DNA of 14,326 nucleotides from Bacteroidales bacterium (GTDB lineage: Bacteria > Bacteroidota > Bacteroidia > Bacteroidales > F082), in NCBI GenBank assembly GCA_029933565.1, contig JAOZNY010000003.1, positions 3,859 to 18,184 of the forward strand. Reading direction: 5' to 3'. Shown here piece after piece: positions 6,845 to 14,326 of this stretch. Numbering within the stretch: the first letter of the stretch is position 1; each line of letters starts with the position of its first letter. The notes below the pieces were generated by a model that saw only the letters and a list, made by a program, of their open reading frames with translations, did not search any database and was not told the origin of the DNA. Made by a program: the position numbers and the translations under genes.

Positions 6845-9800
6845 TTACCTTTCAACTTCCACTATTTCGTAAGCCTCAACAATGTCACCAACTTTAATAT
6901 CGTTGAATTTTTCAATGTTCAGTCCACATTCGTAACCTGCCAAAACTTCTTTAACATCATCCTTAAAGCGCTTGAGCGATCCAAGTAAACCTGAATAAAC
7001 AACTATACCATCCCTAATCAAACGGATAGTGCTATTTCGGTTAATCTTTCCATCCAGCACGTAACAACCTGCAATTGTTCCAACCTTTGTAATTCTAAAT
7101 GTTTCACGTACTTCAATATTACATACAATCTTTTCTTCAGTCTTTTTAGAAAGCATACCTTTTACAGCAGCCTTTATTTCTTCGGTAGCCTGATAAATAA
7201 TTGAATAAAGTCTAATATCGATCTCCTCTTTCTCAGCAAGTTTGCGTGCCTGTGGCACAGGACGAACCTGGAACCCTATGATAATTGCATTGGAGGCAGA
7301 AGCAAGAAGAATATCTGATTCGGTAATTGCACCAACGGCTTTATGGATAACATTAACCTGTACTTCTTCTGTTGACAGTTTAAGTAGTTCATCGCTTAAT
7401 GCTTCAATTGAACCATCAACATCACCCTTAACAATTAGGTTCATTTCCTTAAAGTCGCCAATGGCAATACGACGGCCAATTTCGTCAAGTGTAATATGTT
7501 TTTGTGTACGAAGGCTTTGCTCACGCATAAGTTGCTGTCGTTTTGCAACAAGGGTTTTAGCTTCCTTTTCGTCAATCATTACATTAAATATATCACCGGC
7601 CTGAGGGGCTCCATTTAGTCCAAGAATTACAGCTGGAACTGAAGGCCCAGCCTCTTTCTGGCTTCTATTATTTTCATTAAACATTGCCTTAACCTTACCG
7701 TAAACAGGCCCGGCAATAACAATATCACCTTTTCTCATGGTTCCCTCCTGAACAAGAACAGTTGACACATAACCACGTCCTTTGTCGAGTGTTGCCTCAA
7801 TTACAGTTCCTTTACCAGGTTTATTGGGGTTAGCTTTTAACTCAAGCATTTCTGCCTCAAGCAATACCTTTTCAAGTAGATCTTCAATACCCATTCCAGT
7901 AATGGCTGAAATTTCCTGCGATTGGTATTTTCCGCCCCAATCTTCCACAAGGATATTCATTTGAGAAAGTTGATCTTTAATCTTATCGGAAGTTACTCCC
8001 TGTTTATCCATTTTGTTGAATGCAAATACCAGTGGAACGCCTGCTGCCTGAGCATGATTTATGGCCTCTTTAGTCTGAGGCATCACACTATCGTCAGCCG
8101 CAATTACAATAATTGCAATATCAGTTACTTTGGCACCACGTGCACGCATGGCAGTAAATGCCTCGTGACCAGGAGTATCGAGGAAAGTAATAACTTTACC
8201 CGATGAGGTGGTTACCTCGTAGGCACCAATATGCTGTGTTATTCCACCGGCTTCGCCTGCTACCACATTTGCTTTACGAATGTAGTCGAGCAATTTTGTT
8301 TTACCGTGGTCAACGTGTCCCATAACAGTTACAATTGGAGCACGATCCTTAAGATTCTCCGGAGTATCTTCAATTTCCTGTACTTCAAGACTGTCCTGAT
8401 CATCAACGCTTACAAATTCTATCTCAAAACCATATTCCTCTGTTAGCAGCGAAATAGTTTCCGCATCAAGCCTTTGGTTAATGGAAACAAAAAGACCAAT
8501 TTGCATACATGTTTTAATAATATCAGTAACACCTATGTTCATCATTGTTGCCATTTCGTTGGCAGTAAGAAATTCTGTAACCTTAAGTATTCCTTTTTCT
8601 TCTGCTACGCGTTCCTGCTCTTCACGGATATTTTCTGAAACATGATCACGTTTCTGCCTCCTATATTTTGAAGCTTTTGATTTACCGGAAGGTGACAGTC
8701 TACTGAGAGTCTCCTTTATTTTCTTCTGAATATCCTCTTCTGTTGGCTCTGCTTTAACAAACTTTTTACGTTGAGGTCCACCTGGCTTGTAACCTGGCTT
8801 ATGGGGTGGTTTTTTATTATGTTGGCCGGCTGTTTTAGGCGCATTGGTCGGGCCACCACCAGGTTTAATACGTTTTCTTTTTCTTTTGCTACGGTTTCCA
8901 ACTTCGTCAGACGATGAGGCTACACGTTCGGGTTTTTTCTTTTTAGGTGGTGGTTTTGGTAATTCTATTTTACCCAGAACTTTTACACCCTCAAGTTTTT
9001 TATGCTTAGTAGGAATAAAATGATCTTCCTCTTTTTTCTTTTCCTCAATAACTTTCGGAACAGGTTTCTGCTCTACTTTTTTAACTTTCTCAGCAATAGG
9101 AGTAACAGGAGTAGCAGGAGCAACAGGCTTCTCTTCTTTCTTAACTTCTGCCTTTGGTTTAACTATTTCTTTAACAGGTTTCCGTTTTCCCTCTGCTTCC
9201 TTCTTCTTTTCTGCTTTCGATTTCTTTTTGGGCCTTGTACGCATATTCATGCCATCAAGGTCTATTTTACCAACAACCTTTAAATCTTTACCATCTGTTT
9301 TTTCTGATTCAATATCTTTACTTTCGATACTTTCCTCTTTTGTTTCTTCAACAACAACTTCTTCAATGGTTTCTGGTTGCTCTTCTTTTACTACTTCAAC
9401 TACTGGCTCTTCTACAACTTCAGTTTTTTCCTCAATTATAGGTTCTTCCACTTTAGCCGTTGGCTCTTCTATTTTCTTCTCTTCCTTAATCTCTTCTTCC
9501 TTAGTCTCCTCTTCCTTAGTCTCAACCTCTATAACTTCTTTTTCAATAACCTCTTCTTCAACTGCTACAGTTTCTGGCTTTTCAACAACAACTTCTTCTT
9601 CAATAATTACCTCAGGTTCATCAACAGGCTCAACTACTGGCTTTTCAGCTTTCTTACTTACTCCATGATTTGTAATAAAAATCTCATCCTGAACATAAGT
9701 ATCCTCTTTCTGTTTTTTGGGTTCTTTAGTTGAAGCACCACCAATAGTTATCGGCCCCTGACCAAGAAATTCAAGATTACGTTCCTTGGATGCTTTTAAT

Positions 9801-9982
9801 ACTTCTTTTTCATCCTGAAACTCTTTTTGCAAAATAGAATACATCTCTGGATCTAGTTTAGTATTTGGGTTCTTAATTACATCAAAACCTTTCTCACTAA
9901 GAAAGTCCACTACTGTATCGAGAGCGATATTAAATTCCCTCGCTGCTTTGCTAAGCCTAACTACCTTTACTCTATCAGACAT
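6845..9982 (-). CDS. infB: translation initiation factor IF-2
   Basis: IF-2 is the GTPase that brings initiator tRNA to the 30S subunit and promotes 50S joining. The 1045-residue protein starts with an IF2-N-like helical domain (about 3-50). A long low-complexity linker follows, acidic Glu/Val-rich at about 113-230 and Lys/Pro/Gly-rich at about 250-410. A second IF2-N domain is at about 465-520. The GTPase domain has G1 GHVDHGKT (555-562), the G2 region GGITQHIG, G3 DTPGH (602-606), G4 NKMD (656-659) and G5 SA (692-693). Domains II, III and C2 follow, ending VEAYEIVEVER. The large size comes from the linker and is usual for Bacteroidota. It lies 65 bases after nusA; AAGGA on the minus strand is too far upstream to count as a clear ribosome site. 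Long open frames opposite the linker are compositional shadows. Confidence 0.98.
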   Translation of the reverse strand: MSDRVKVVRLSKAAREFNIALDTVVDFLSEKGFDVIKNPNTKLDPEMYSILQKEFQDEKEVLKASKERNLEFLGQGPITIGGASTKEPKKQKEDTYVQDEIFITNHGVSKKAEKPVVEPVDEPEVIIEEEVVVEKPETVAVEEEVIEKEVIEVETKEEETKEEEIKEEKKIEEPTAKVEEPIIEEKTEVVEEPVVEVVKEEQPETIEEVVVEETKEESIESKDIESEKTDGKDLKVVGKIDLDGMNMRTRPKKKSKAEKKKEAEGKRKPVKEIVKPKAEVKKEEKPVAPATPVTPIAEKVKKVEQKPVPKVIEEKKKEEDHFIPTKHKKLEGVKVLGKIELPKPPPKKKKPERVASSSDEVGNRSKRKRKRIKPGGGPTNAPKTAGQHNKKPPHKPGYKPGGPQRKKFVKAEPTEEDIQKKIKETLSRLSPSGKSKASKYRRQKRDHVSENIREEQERVAEEKGILKVTEFLTANEMATMMNIGVTDIIKTCMQIGLFVSINQRLDAETISLLTEEYGFEIEFVSVDDQDSLEVQEIEDTPENLKDRAPIVTVMGHVDHGKTKLLDYIRKANVVAGEAGGITQHIGAYEVTTSSGKVITFLDTPGHEAFTAMRARGAKVTDIAIIVIAADDSVMPQTKEAINHAQAAGVPLVFAFNKMDKQGVTSDKIKDQLSQMNILVEDWGGKYQSQEISAITGMGIEDLLEKVLLEAEMLELKANPNKPGKGTVIEATLDKGRGYVSTVLVQEGTMRKGDIVIAGPVYGKVKAMFNENNRSQKEAGPSVPAVILGLNGAPQAGDIFNVMIDEKEAKTLVAKRQQLMREQSLRTQKHITLDEIGRRIAIGDFKEMNLIVKGDVDGSIEALSDELLKLSTEEVQVNVIHKAVGAITESDILLASASNAIIIGFQVRPVPQARKLAEKEEIDIRLYSIIYQATEEIKAAVKGMLSKKTEEKIVCNIEVRETFRITKVGTIAGCYVLDGKINRNSTIRLIRDGIVVYSGLLGSLKRFKDDVKEVLAGYECGLNIEKFNDIKVGDIVEAYEIVEVER
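9480..9524 (-). repeat. three 15-base tandem units inside infB
   Basis: On the plus strand the units start at 9480, 9495 and 9510. Units 2 and 3 differ only in the last base, and unit 1 differs from them at two positions. They encode repeats of a Lys-Glu-Glu-Glu-Thr type pentapeptide in the acidic linker of IF-2. The length is a multiple of three, so copy-number change would keep the frame. Confidence 0.8.
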
Positions 9983-10047
9983 ATATGCTATTTAATTATT
10001 ATTCCTTTTTTAATATTGAAAACCAAAAAACCTTAAAAGTACTGTTA

Positions 10048-11283
10048 TTATTCGAACTCTGTTCTAAGTATCCGGAACACTTCCTTGATTGTTTCTTCTT
10101 CAAGGTCAGTTCTTTTAATAAGTTCCTCCTTTGAAAGTTCAAGAACACTTTTTGCGGTATCGCAACCAACGCTCATAAGTTCATCAATAATCCACTGGTC
10201 GATTTCGTCGTTAAACTCTTTAAGGTCTACATCCTCAGCATCAGAATCGGTATCACGATAAACGTCAATTTCGTAGCCGGTTAACTTACCTGCAAGTTTA
10301 ATATTGAATCCACCTTTACCAATGGCAAGAGAAACCTGATCGGGTTTCATAAATACATCGGCCCTTTTATTCTCTTCATCAATTTTTATTGCAGATATCT
10401 TTGCTGGTGAAAGTGATCTTTGTATAAAAAGTTCCTGGTTTGTTGTAAAATTAATTACATCAATATTTTCATTCTTCAACTCACGAACAATTCCATGAAT
10501 CCTCGATCCTTTCATTCCAACACATGCACCAACAGGGTCAATACGGTCATCATAGGATTCAACAGCAATTTTAGCTCTTTCACCCGGAACCCTTTCAATA
10601 CTTTTTATTGTAATTAATCCATCGTAAATCTCAGGCACCTCTGCTTCAAATAGTCTTTCGAGGAAAATAGGTGATGTTCGTGAAAGTATTATTACAGGAT
10701 TATTATTTCTAAGGTCCACCTTTGAAACAACAGCCCTTATTGTATCACCTTTACGGTAATAATCAGATGGTATTTGCTCTGATTTTGGTAAAATCAATTC
10801 AATATCTTCATCGTCGAGAACAAGAATTTCTTTTTTCCAAACCTGATAGACTTCAGCTGTTAAAATCTCACCAACCTTCTCCTTATACTTTTTAAATACA
10901 CTATCTTTTTCGTAGTCCAGTATTTTAGAAACAAGGTTTTGACGGATTCCAAGAATTTCGCGGCGACCAAAATCGGCTAAACGTACCTTTTCTGAAACAT
11001 CTTCACCAACCTCAAAATCGGGCTCTATTTTAATGGCATCAGAATATGCAATTTGTAGAACTTCATCTTCAACTTCACCATCTTCTACAATTTCGCGGTA
11101 CCGCCATATTTCAAGGTCACCCTTATCGATGTTTACAATAATATCGACATTGGCTTCTTCACCATATTTTTTTTCAAGCATAGCATGGAAGATTTCTTCA
11201 ATGATATGCATCATGGTTTCCCTGTCGATATTCTTAAATTCCTTAAACTCTGAAAAAGTTTCGACCAAATTTATTGTATCCAT
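10048..11283 (-). CDS. nusA: transcription termination/antitermination factor NusA
   Basis: NusA binds RNA polymerase and nascent RNA and modulates pausing, termination and antitermination. The 411-residue protein has the RNA-polymerase-binding N-terminal domain (about 1-125), an S1 domain (about 134-202), KH1 with its GMKG loop in VGMKGSRIHGIVREL (about 255-270) and KH2 with IGKGGFNIKLAGKLTGYEIDV (about 321-341). An acidic, helical tail (about 350-411) contains an LSKEELIKRTDLEEETI helix-hairpin-like segment. It sits between rimP (19-base gap) and infB, the conserved operon order. The ATG at 11283 gives the standard N-terminus. Confidence 0.97.
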   Translation of the reverse strand: MDTINLVETFSEFKEFKNIDRETMMHIIEEIFHAMLEKKYGEEANVDIIVNIDKGDLEIWRYREIVEDGEVEDEVLQIAYSDAIKIEPDFEVGEDVSEKVRLADFGRREILGIRQNLVSKILDYEKDSVFKKYKEKVGEILTAEVYQVWKKEILVLDDEDIELILPKSEQIPSDYYRKGDTIRAVVSKVDLRNNNPVIILSRTSPIFLERLFEAEVPEIYDGLITIKSIERVPGERAKIAVESYDDRIDPVGACVGMKGSRIHGIVRELKNENIDVINFTTNQELFIQRSLSPAKISAIKIDEENKRADVFMKPDQVSLAIGKGGFNIKLAGKLTGYEIDVYRDTDSDAEDVDLKEFNDEIDQWIIDELMSVGCDTAKSVLELSKEELIKRTDLEEETIKEVFRILRTEFE

Positions 11284-11302
11284 TTTTTAATTTTTTCTTC
11301 TG

Positions 11303-11764
11303 TTAAAAAACAATCAAGCCCTTAGCTAATTTAATGTTGTCCATCGTAATCTCAATGGGCTCACCAATTAACATCTTTCTGCTCTTTCTATTCTTTTTTA
11401 CTATTTCTTCTTTTAAAATAAGTTTTGAAGGTGTGGTTGAAACAAGCACCCCTCTTTTTACAGTATCATCGTTAAGATGTAACTGAATTGGTTTGTCGAT
11501 ATATTTTTGATACTGACGTAGCATTAAAATAGGCTGGTCGATACCATAGGAAGAAACACTCAACTCAAAATCTTCGATTTCCCTGTCAAGATTTCCCTCA
11601 ACAGCCCTGCTAACATCAACACACTGACTGATGGTTACACCATAATCTCCATCAATTATTACAGAAATATTGTTGTCGCTGCCAACTTTAATTTCCACAA
11701 CAAACAAACTGCTGCCATCAGTAGCCGCATTGACCAGTTTCTCTATTTTCTTTTTATCAATCAT
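11303..11764 (-). CDS. rimP: ribosome maturation factor RimP
   Basis: RimP is needed for assembly of the 30S ribosomal subunit. The 153-residue length matches the family. The N-terminal half carries CVDVSRAVEGNLDREIEDFELSVSSYGIDQPI, corresponding to the family block around L-V-S-S-x-G-x-D-x-P. The C-terminal half (about 85-153) is the SH3-like domain with KRGVLVSTTPSKLILKEE and ends EITMDNIKLAKGLIVF. The Tyr in SSYGIDQP replaces the Pro or Ala usually seen, probably harmless. It is the first protein gene of the operon, 57 bases after the tRNA, with a hairpin in its leader and no strong Shine-Dalgarno sequence. Confidence 0.93.
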   Translation of the reverse strand: MIDKKKIEKLVNAATDGSSLFVVEIKVGSDNNISVIIDGDYGVTISQCVDVSRAVEGNLDREIEDFELSVSSYGIDQPILMLRQYQKYIDKPIQLHLNDDTVKRGVLVSTTPSKLILKEEIVKKNRKSRKMLIGEPIEITMDNIKLAKGLIVF

Positions 11765-11775
11765 ATATAAACAAC

Positions 11776-11796
11776 GAGGGGACCTAAAGCCCCCTC
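11776..11796 (-). promoter_or_regulatory. GC-rich hairpin between tRNA-Gln and rimP
   Basis: GAGGGG (11776-11781) pairs with CCCCTC (11791-11796), with one extra G-U pair possible and a loop of seven to nine bases. On the minus strand it is followed by GTTGTTTATATATG, a poor U-tract, and the rimP start codon is 11 bases away. It may act as a weak terminator for the tRNA, a processing barrier, or a structure over the rimP start. The sequence does not decide between these. Confidence 0.5.
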
Positions 11797-11821
11797 AAAT
11801 TCATTTTCCGTCTCTCCTAAG

Positions 11822-11892
11822 TTGTCCGACCAGGGTTCGAACCTGGACTGTATGAACCAAAATCATAAGTGCTACCATTACACAATCGGACA
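11822..11892 (-). tRNA. tRNA-Gln (anticodon TTG)
   Basis: Read on the minus strand, the 71-base gene folds into a full cloverleaf. The acceptor arms TGTCCGA and TCGGACA pair in all seven positions. The D-arm is GTGT with GCAC around AATGGTA. The anticodon stem TATGA/TCATA holds the loop TTTTGGT with anticodon TTG, which reads CAA (Gln). The T-arm CCAGG/CCTGG encloses TTCGAAC. The variable loop is short (CAGT), the discriminator base is A and CCA is not encoded. A promoter lies 9 bases upstream and rimP follows on the same strand. Precursor trimming would use RNase P, whose protein subunit is encoded at 1439. Confidence 0.96.
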
Positions 11893-11901
11893 ATCGGGGT
11901 G

Positions 11902-11931
11902 CAAAGATACACCATTTTTTTATTTTGCAAA
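11902..11931 (-). promoter_or_regulatory. promoter of tRNA-Gln (and probably rimP-nusA-infB)
   Basis: On the minus strand TTTG (11931-11928) is followed after exactly 18 bases by TATCTTTG (11909-11902), a strong match to the Bacteroidota TTTG-N18-TAnnTTTG promoter. Transcription would start within a few bases of the tRNA 5' end at 11892. No better promoter is visible between the tRNA and rimP, so this site may drive the whole operon. Its TTTG box is half of the palindrome TTTGCAAA shared with the divergent promoter. Confidence 0.8.
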
Positions 11932-11953
11932 TCTGTAAAGTGTATTATTTTTG
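11924..11953 (+). promoter_or_regulatory. promoter of the thioredoxin-like gene
   Basis: TTTG at 11924-11927 is followed after 18 bases by TATTTTTG at 11946-11953, again a full match to TTTG-N18-TAnnTTTG. Predicted transcription start is near 11960, giving a leader of about 42 bases to the ATG at 12002. The TTTG box is contiguous with the TTTG box of the opposite promoter. Confidence 0.8.
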
Positions 11954-12001
11954 CAGTCAATAAAAAAATCAATTATTTATACACTAATATTATTACAACA
12001 G

Positions 12002-12334
12002 ATGTTTAACAAACTGAGTACCAACGAAGAACTTGATAACTTGATAAATAATAATATTGCTGCAATGGTGTATTTTTACAGCGATAAATGTGCCCCTTGT
12101 GTGAGTTTGAGACCAAAAGTATTGCAAATGGTTGAAGAAAAATTCCCAAAAATCAGTTTGGCTTATGTCAACTCGGAGATAAATCCGGCACTTCCAGCCA
12201 AATATGGTGCCTTTACCAGCCCTACTTTAATTATATTTTTTGATGGGAAAGAATACCGTCGTGAAAGCAAATATATTTCAATTCCTCAGTTGACCGAAAG
12301 CATTGCAAGACCCTACGATATGATTTTTGAGTAG
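12002..12334 (+). CDS. small thioredoxin-fold protein with CAPC active site
   Basis: This 110-residue thioredoxin-family protein probably catalyses thiol-disulfide exchange in the cytoplasm. The active site CAPC is at 30-33, following VYFYSDK. The Trp normally just before the first Cys is replaced by Lys and the usual Gly-Pro pair is Ala-Pro, so its redox potential or partner may differ from housekeeping thioredoxin. The cis-proline motif is TSPTLIIF (Pro74), and DGKEYRRESKY follows. The ATG at 12002 is chosen because the longer frame from TTG 11951 would begin inside the -7 promoter element. There is no signal peptide with this start. It has its own promoter and stands alone, converging on the dikinase-like gene 35 bases downstream. 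That gap shows no strong terminator. Confidence 0.88.
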   Translation: MFNKLSTNEELDNLINNNIAAMVYFYSDKCAPCVSLRPKVLQMVEEKFPKISLAYVNSEINPALPAKYGAFTSPTLIIFFDGKEYRRESKYISIPQLTESIARPYDMIFE

Positions 12335-12369
12335 TGCACTCCAAATGGTAATGCATTCTCAAAAAGAGA

Positions 12370-14326
12370 TTATATTCTGAACTCTTTATAATTCTTTTCA
12401 TCCACTATTGGGTAATTACCTTCAAACACATTCCCCAGATTACCATCAATTGCAATTTTATCGGCAGTTGAAAATTTATACCTTTTGAAGTGGCATACTT
12501 TTTGGCTTTCCAAAACGGTCATACTACTACAATTTACTATTGCAGTACGGCCAAGGCGGGTGGCGGTAACTGCAGCATGCGATGTGGCTCCACCTTTGGC
12601 AGTGAGCAATCCATCTGTGGCAAAAATCATCCCAATGTCGTCGGGTACGGTATCGGGGCGAACCAGAATCACCTTTTCTTTAGGAAATTTCTTTCTAATC
12701 ATTTTAATATCGTCCATATCGAAAGCTATCCGCCCGTTTAATGCACTTCCCCCAATGCCTATTCCCCTACCTGCAAGTTTCATTTGTTCACGCGGAATGT
12801 TGAACATTTTCAACGTAGCCTTAGTGTACATATCAAGATCCCTTATTTGAAGAATATATAGGTCTTCCGGTTCTTCCGATTCAAAAGTAAATTCAATTTC
12901 CTGTGGGCTATAGCCAAAGTCCTGAGTAAGTTCAGTACTTATTTCATGTAGTTTTTTATAAATTTTAGGAAACATATTTTCGAGAGTTCTTCCATTATTA
13001 CCGTTTCCTAAAATCTGACTATTACTAATATGCATTGGCTTTACCAGCCCTGCAACAATATCCTCTCCCTGACTTCTTAGGGTAAAATCGCCATAAAGTT
13101 CAACACCCTGCTTACGCATTTTTGGGTTCTTTGTAAAAGTAACACCCGACCCGGATGTGTCCTTTAAGTTACCAAAAATCATTTGTTGAATAACAACTGC
13201 TGTTCCCCATTCATTTGAAATTTGAAGATTCTTCCTATAAACTCTAGCCCTTTCCGAGGACCACGACTCAATAACAACATTGATGCTCGTTAGCAATTGT
13301 TTAAAAACATTTTCTTCGAATTCAATATTATTTTTTCTGAGCATTTCTTTATAGGCAAAAGCAGTATTTCTCATTTCTTCGTTACTGAAATTAACCTTTT
13401 GCTTTGCCCCATATTTTATTTTGCAACTTTCCATTACCTGATCAAAAGTATCCCTTTCCATCCCAAAAGCCATTCCCCAACTTTGAATTAAACGACGGTA
13501 CGAATCCCATGCCGACCACTCAAAACCAGGCATCTTACTAAGGCTTTCTGCTACCTCATCATTAAGGCCAATATTTAACATAGTATCCATTGCACCTGGC
13601 ATTGAAATTGCAGTTCCTGACCTTACTGATAACAGCAATGGATTTTGGGAGTTACCAAATTCCTTTAAGGTAACTGCTTCAATTTTCGCAAGGTTCTGCC
13701 TGATCATAGTATGCATCTCACTCAGAAGTTCTGAATGTGATGTTATTGCCTTATAATTCCTAAAAACCTCAGTTGTAAGTACAAAACCAGGAGGAACCGG
13801 AAAACCGGCAATTCTTAATTTTTTTAAATGGTAAGCCTTTGAACCCATAAAAACCTGATTGTCGACAATTGGATTTGGAGTACGCAACTGGGTTAAAATA
13901 AGCGTTGAATTATACGACATGATTTTTTTAATCAGGTCGGGCTCAAGGTTATCGGCCATTTTGCGGAGCGAAATCAATATTTTCGATGTGAAATTATCGA
14001 GAGGTTGCATCAAAAATGCTTCAGCTAAAGCATTGCGATAGAACTCCTCAGAAATCTTATTGCTAGTTTCTACAATATTCTCAGGTAGTTCAGAATTGGG
14101 GCTTTTGGATTTAAGTATCTGTGGAATAATTGTGTTCAGTGGTGTTTCGTAGGTGTTGATAAAATATCTTTCTATGGTTTTCTTAATGTCTTCAGCAATA
14201 AACTGGAAGATGTTAATGTACTGATCGAATGAAAAACTTTGCGACCTCAAACTGTATTTAAGCATTAAAAGGTTGGAGTTGAAACTCTGGTTTGTTATTC
14301 CATCGAGCTCTAGACCTTGACGGAAA
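12370..14326 (-). CDS. PPDK-related ATP-grasp/phosphohistidine protein, 5' end outside the window
   Basis: The frame is open to the window edge: before the first internal ATG (14265) it continues FRQGLELDGITNQSFNSNLL without a stop, so the gene is 5'-partial and that ATG is not its start. About 651 residues are visible. An N-terminal helical part (about 1-150) precedes the pyruvate-phosphate-dikinase ATP-grasp domain: MGSKAYHLKKL, SVRSGTAISMPGAMDTMLNIGLND (about 233-256), SGSGVTFTKNP, then QEIEFTFE and LYILQIRD. The swivelling phosphohistidine domain follows with LVRPDTVPDDI and LLTAKGGATSHAAV, catalytic His codon at 12577-12579. Only about 68 residues remain after that His, so the PEP/pyruvate-binding TIM barrel of PPDK and PEP synthase is missing. 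SMPGAMDT is closer to PPDK than to PEP synthase. Its phosphate acceptor is unknown. Confidence 0.88.
   Translation of the reverse strand, partial: FRQGLELDGITNQSFNSNLLMLKYSLRSQSFSFDQYINIFQFIAEDIKKTIERYFINTYETPLNTIIPQILKSKSPNSELPENIVETSNKISEEFYRNALAEAFLMQPLDNFTSKILISLRKMADNLEPDLIKKIMSYNSTLILTQLRTPNPIVDNQVFMGSKAYHLKKLRIAGFPVPPGFVLTTEVFRNYKAITSHSELLSEMHTMIRQNLAKIEAVTLKEFGNSQNPLLLSVRSGTAISMPGAMDTMLNIGLNDEVAESLSKMPGFEWSAWDSYRRLIQSWGMAFGMERDTFDQVMESCKIKYGAKQKVNFSNEEMRNTAFAYKEMLRKNNIEFEENVFKQLLTSINVVIESWSSERARVYRKNLQISNEWGTAVVIQQMIFGNLKDTSGSGVTFTKNPKMRKQGVELYGDFTLRSQGEDIVAGLVKPMHISNSQILGNGNNGRTLENMFPKIYKKLHEISTELTQDFGYSPQEIEFTFESEEPEDLYILQIRDLDMYTKATLKMFNIPREQMKLAGRGIGIGGSALNGRIAFDMDDIKMIRKKFPKEKVILVRPDTVPDDIGMIFATDGLLTAKGGATSHAAVTATRLGRTAIVNCSSMTVLESQKVCHFKRYKFSTADKIAIDGNLGNVFEGNYPIVDEKNYKEFRI

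Noticed and set aside
9002..9733. Several long open frames on the plus strand opposite infB
   Set aside because: They are Ser/Thr- or Phe/Leu-rich mirror images of the Glu/Lys-rich linker, a codon-composition effect.
10000..10047. Internal promoter between nusA and infB
   Set aside because: The closest match, TACTTTTA on the minus strand, lacks the final G and a TTTG box at the right distance.
11951..12001. Longer start (TTG 11951) for the thioredoxin-like gene, adding a hydrophobic N-terminus
   Set aside because: The codon lies inside the -7 promoter element, so it would not be transcribed from the visible promoter; the ATG at 12002 gives a normal thioredoxin length.
12335..12369. Terminator between the convergent thioredoxin-like and dikinase-like genes
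   Set aside because: Only a three to four base-pair CTC/GAG hairpin without a U-tract is visible.

Overview
The window reads as chromosomal housekeeping DNA from a member of the Bacteroidota, probably near the Bacteroidales/Marinilabiliales. The evidence is AT-rich coding sequence, TAnnTTTG-type promoter elements with a TTTG box about 18 bases upstream, few Shine-Dalgarno sequences, a long acidic and basic linker in IF-2, a short NusA with an acidic tail, and the protein families present. The exact genus cannot be read from the sequence.

Plus-strand block, 1-6824: a non-coding stretch carrying a 122-bp imperfect palindromic repeat leads into a weak promoter and a tightly packed run of genes. 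These are a DUF481-like outer-membrane protein, rnpA (RNase P protein), yidD, an S41 C-terminal-processing protease, an O-antigen-ligase-like polytopic membrane protein, cdd (cytidine deaminase) and a ChaN-like exported protein. Spacings run from a 20-base overlap to a 19-base gap. Three of these genes use GTG or TTG starts. The cdd frame carries one in-frame TAA after its catalytic motifs. Beyond it the same frame continues 42 codons to a TGA that overlaps the next start codon. A hairpin flanked by A7 and T7 runs closes the block and also serves the convergent infB operon.

Minus-strand block, 6845-11909: tRNA-Gln(TTG), rimP, nusA and infB lie in transcription order, the classic translation/antitermination operon with a tRNA at its head. 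The tRNA promoter overlaps back to back with the promoter of a divergent thioredoxin-fold gene. The two share the palindrome TTTGCAAA as their upstream boxes.

Right end, 12002-14326: a small thioredoxin-like protein (CAPC active site) converges on a minus-strand gene related to pyruvate phosphate dikinase. That gene runs off the window edge. It has the ATP-grasp and phosphohistidine domains but stops before the PEP/pyruvate barrel.

I see no CRISPR array, transposase, integrase, toxin-antitoxin pair, defence cassette or obvious novel multi-gene system. The observations most worth checking are the interrupted cdd, the shared-box divergent promoter, the barrel-less dikinase and the dispersed-type palindromic repeat.
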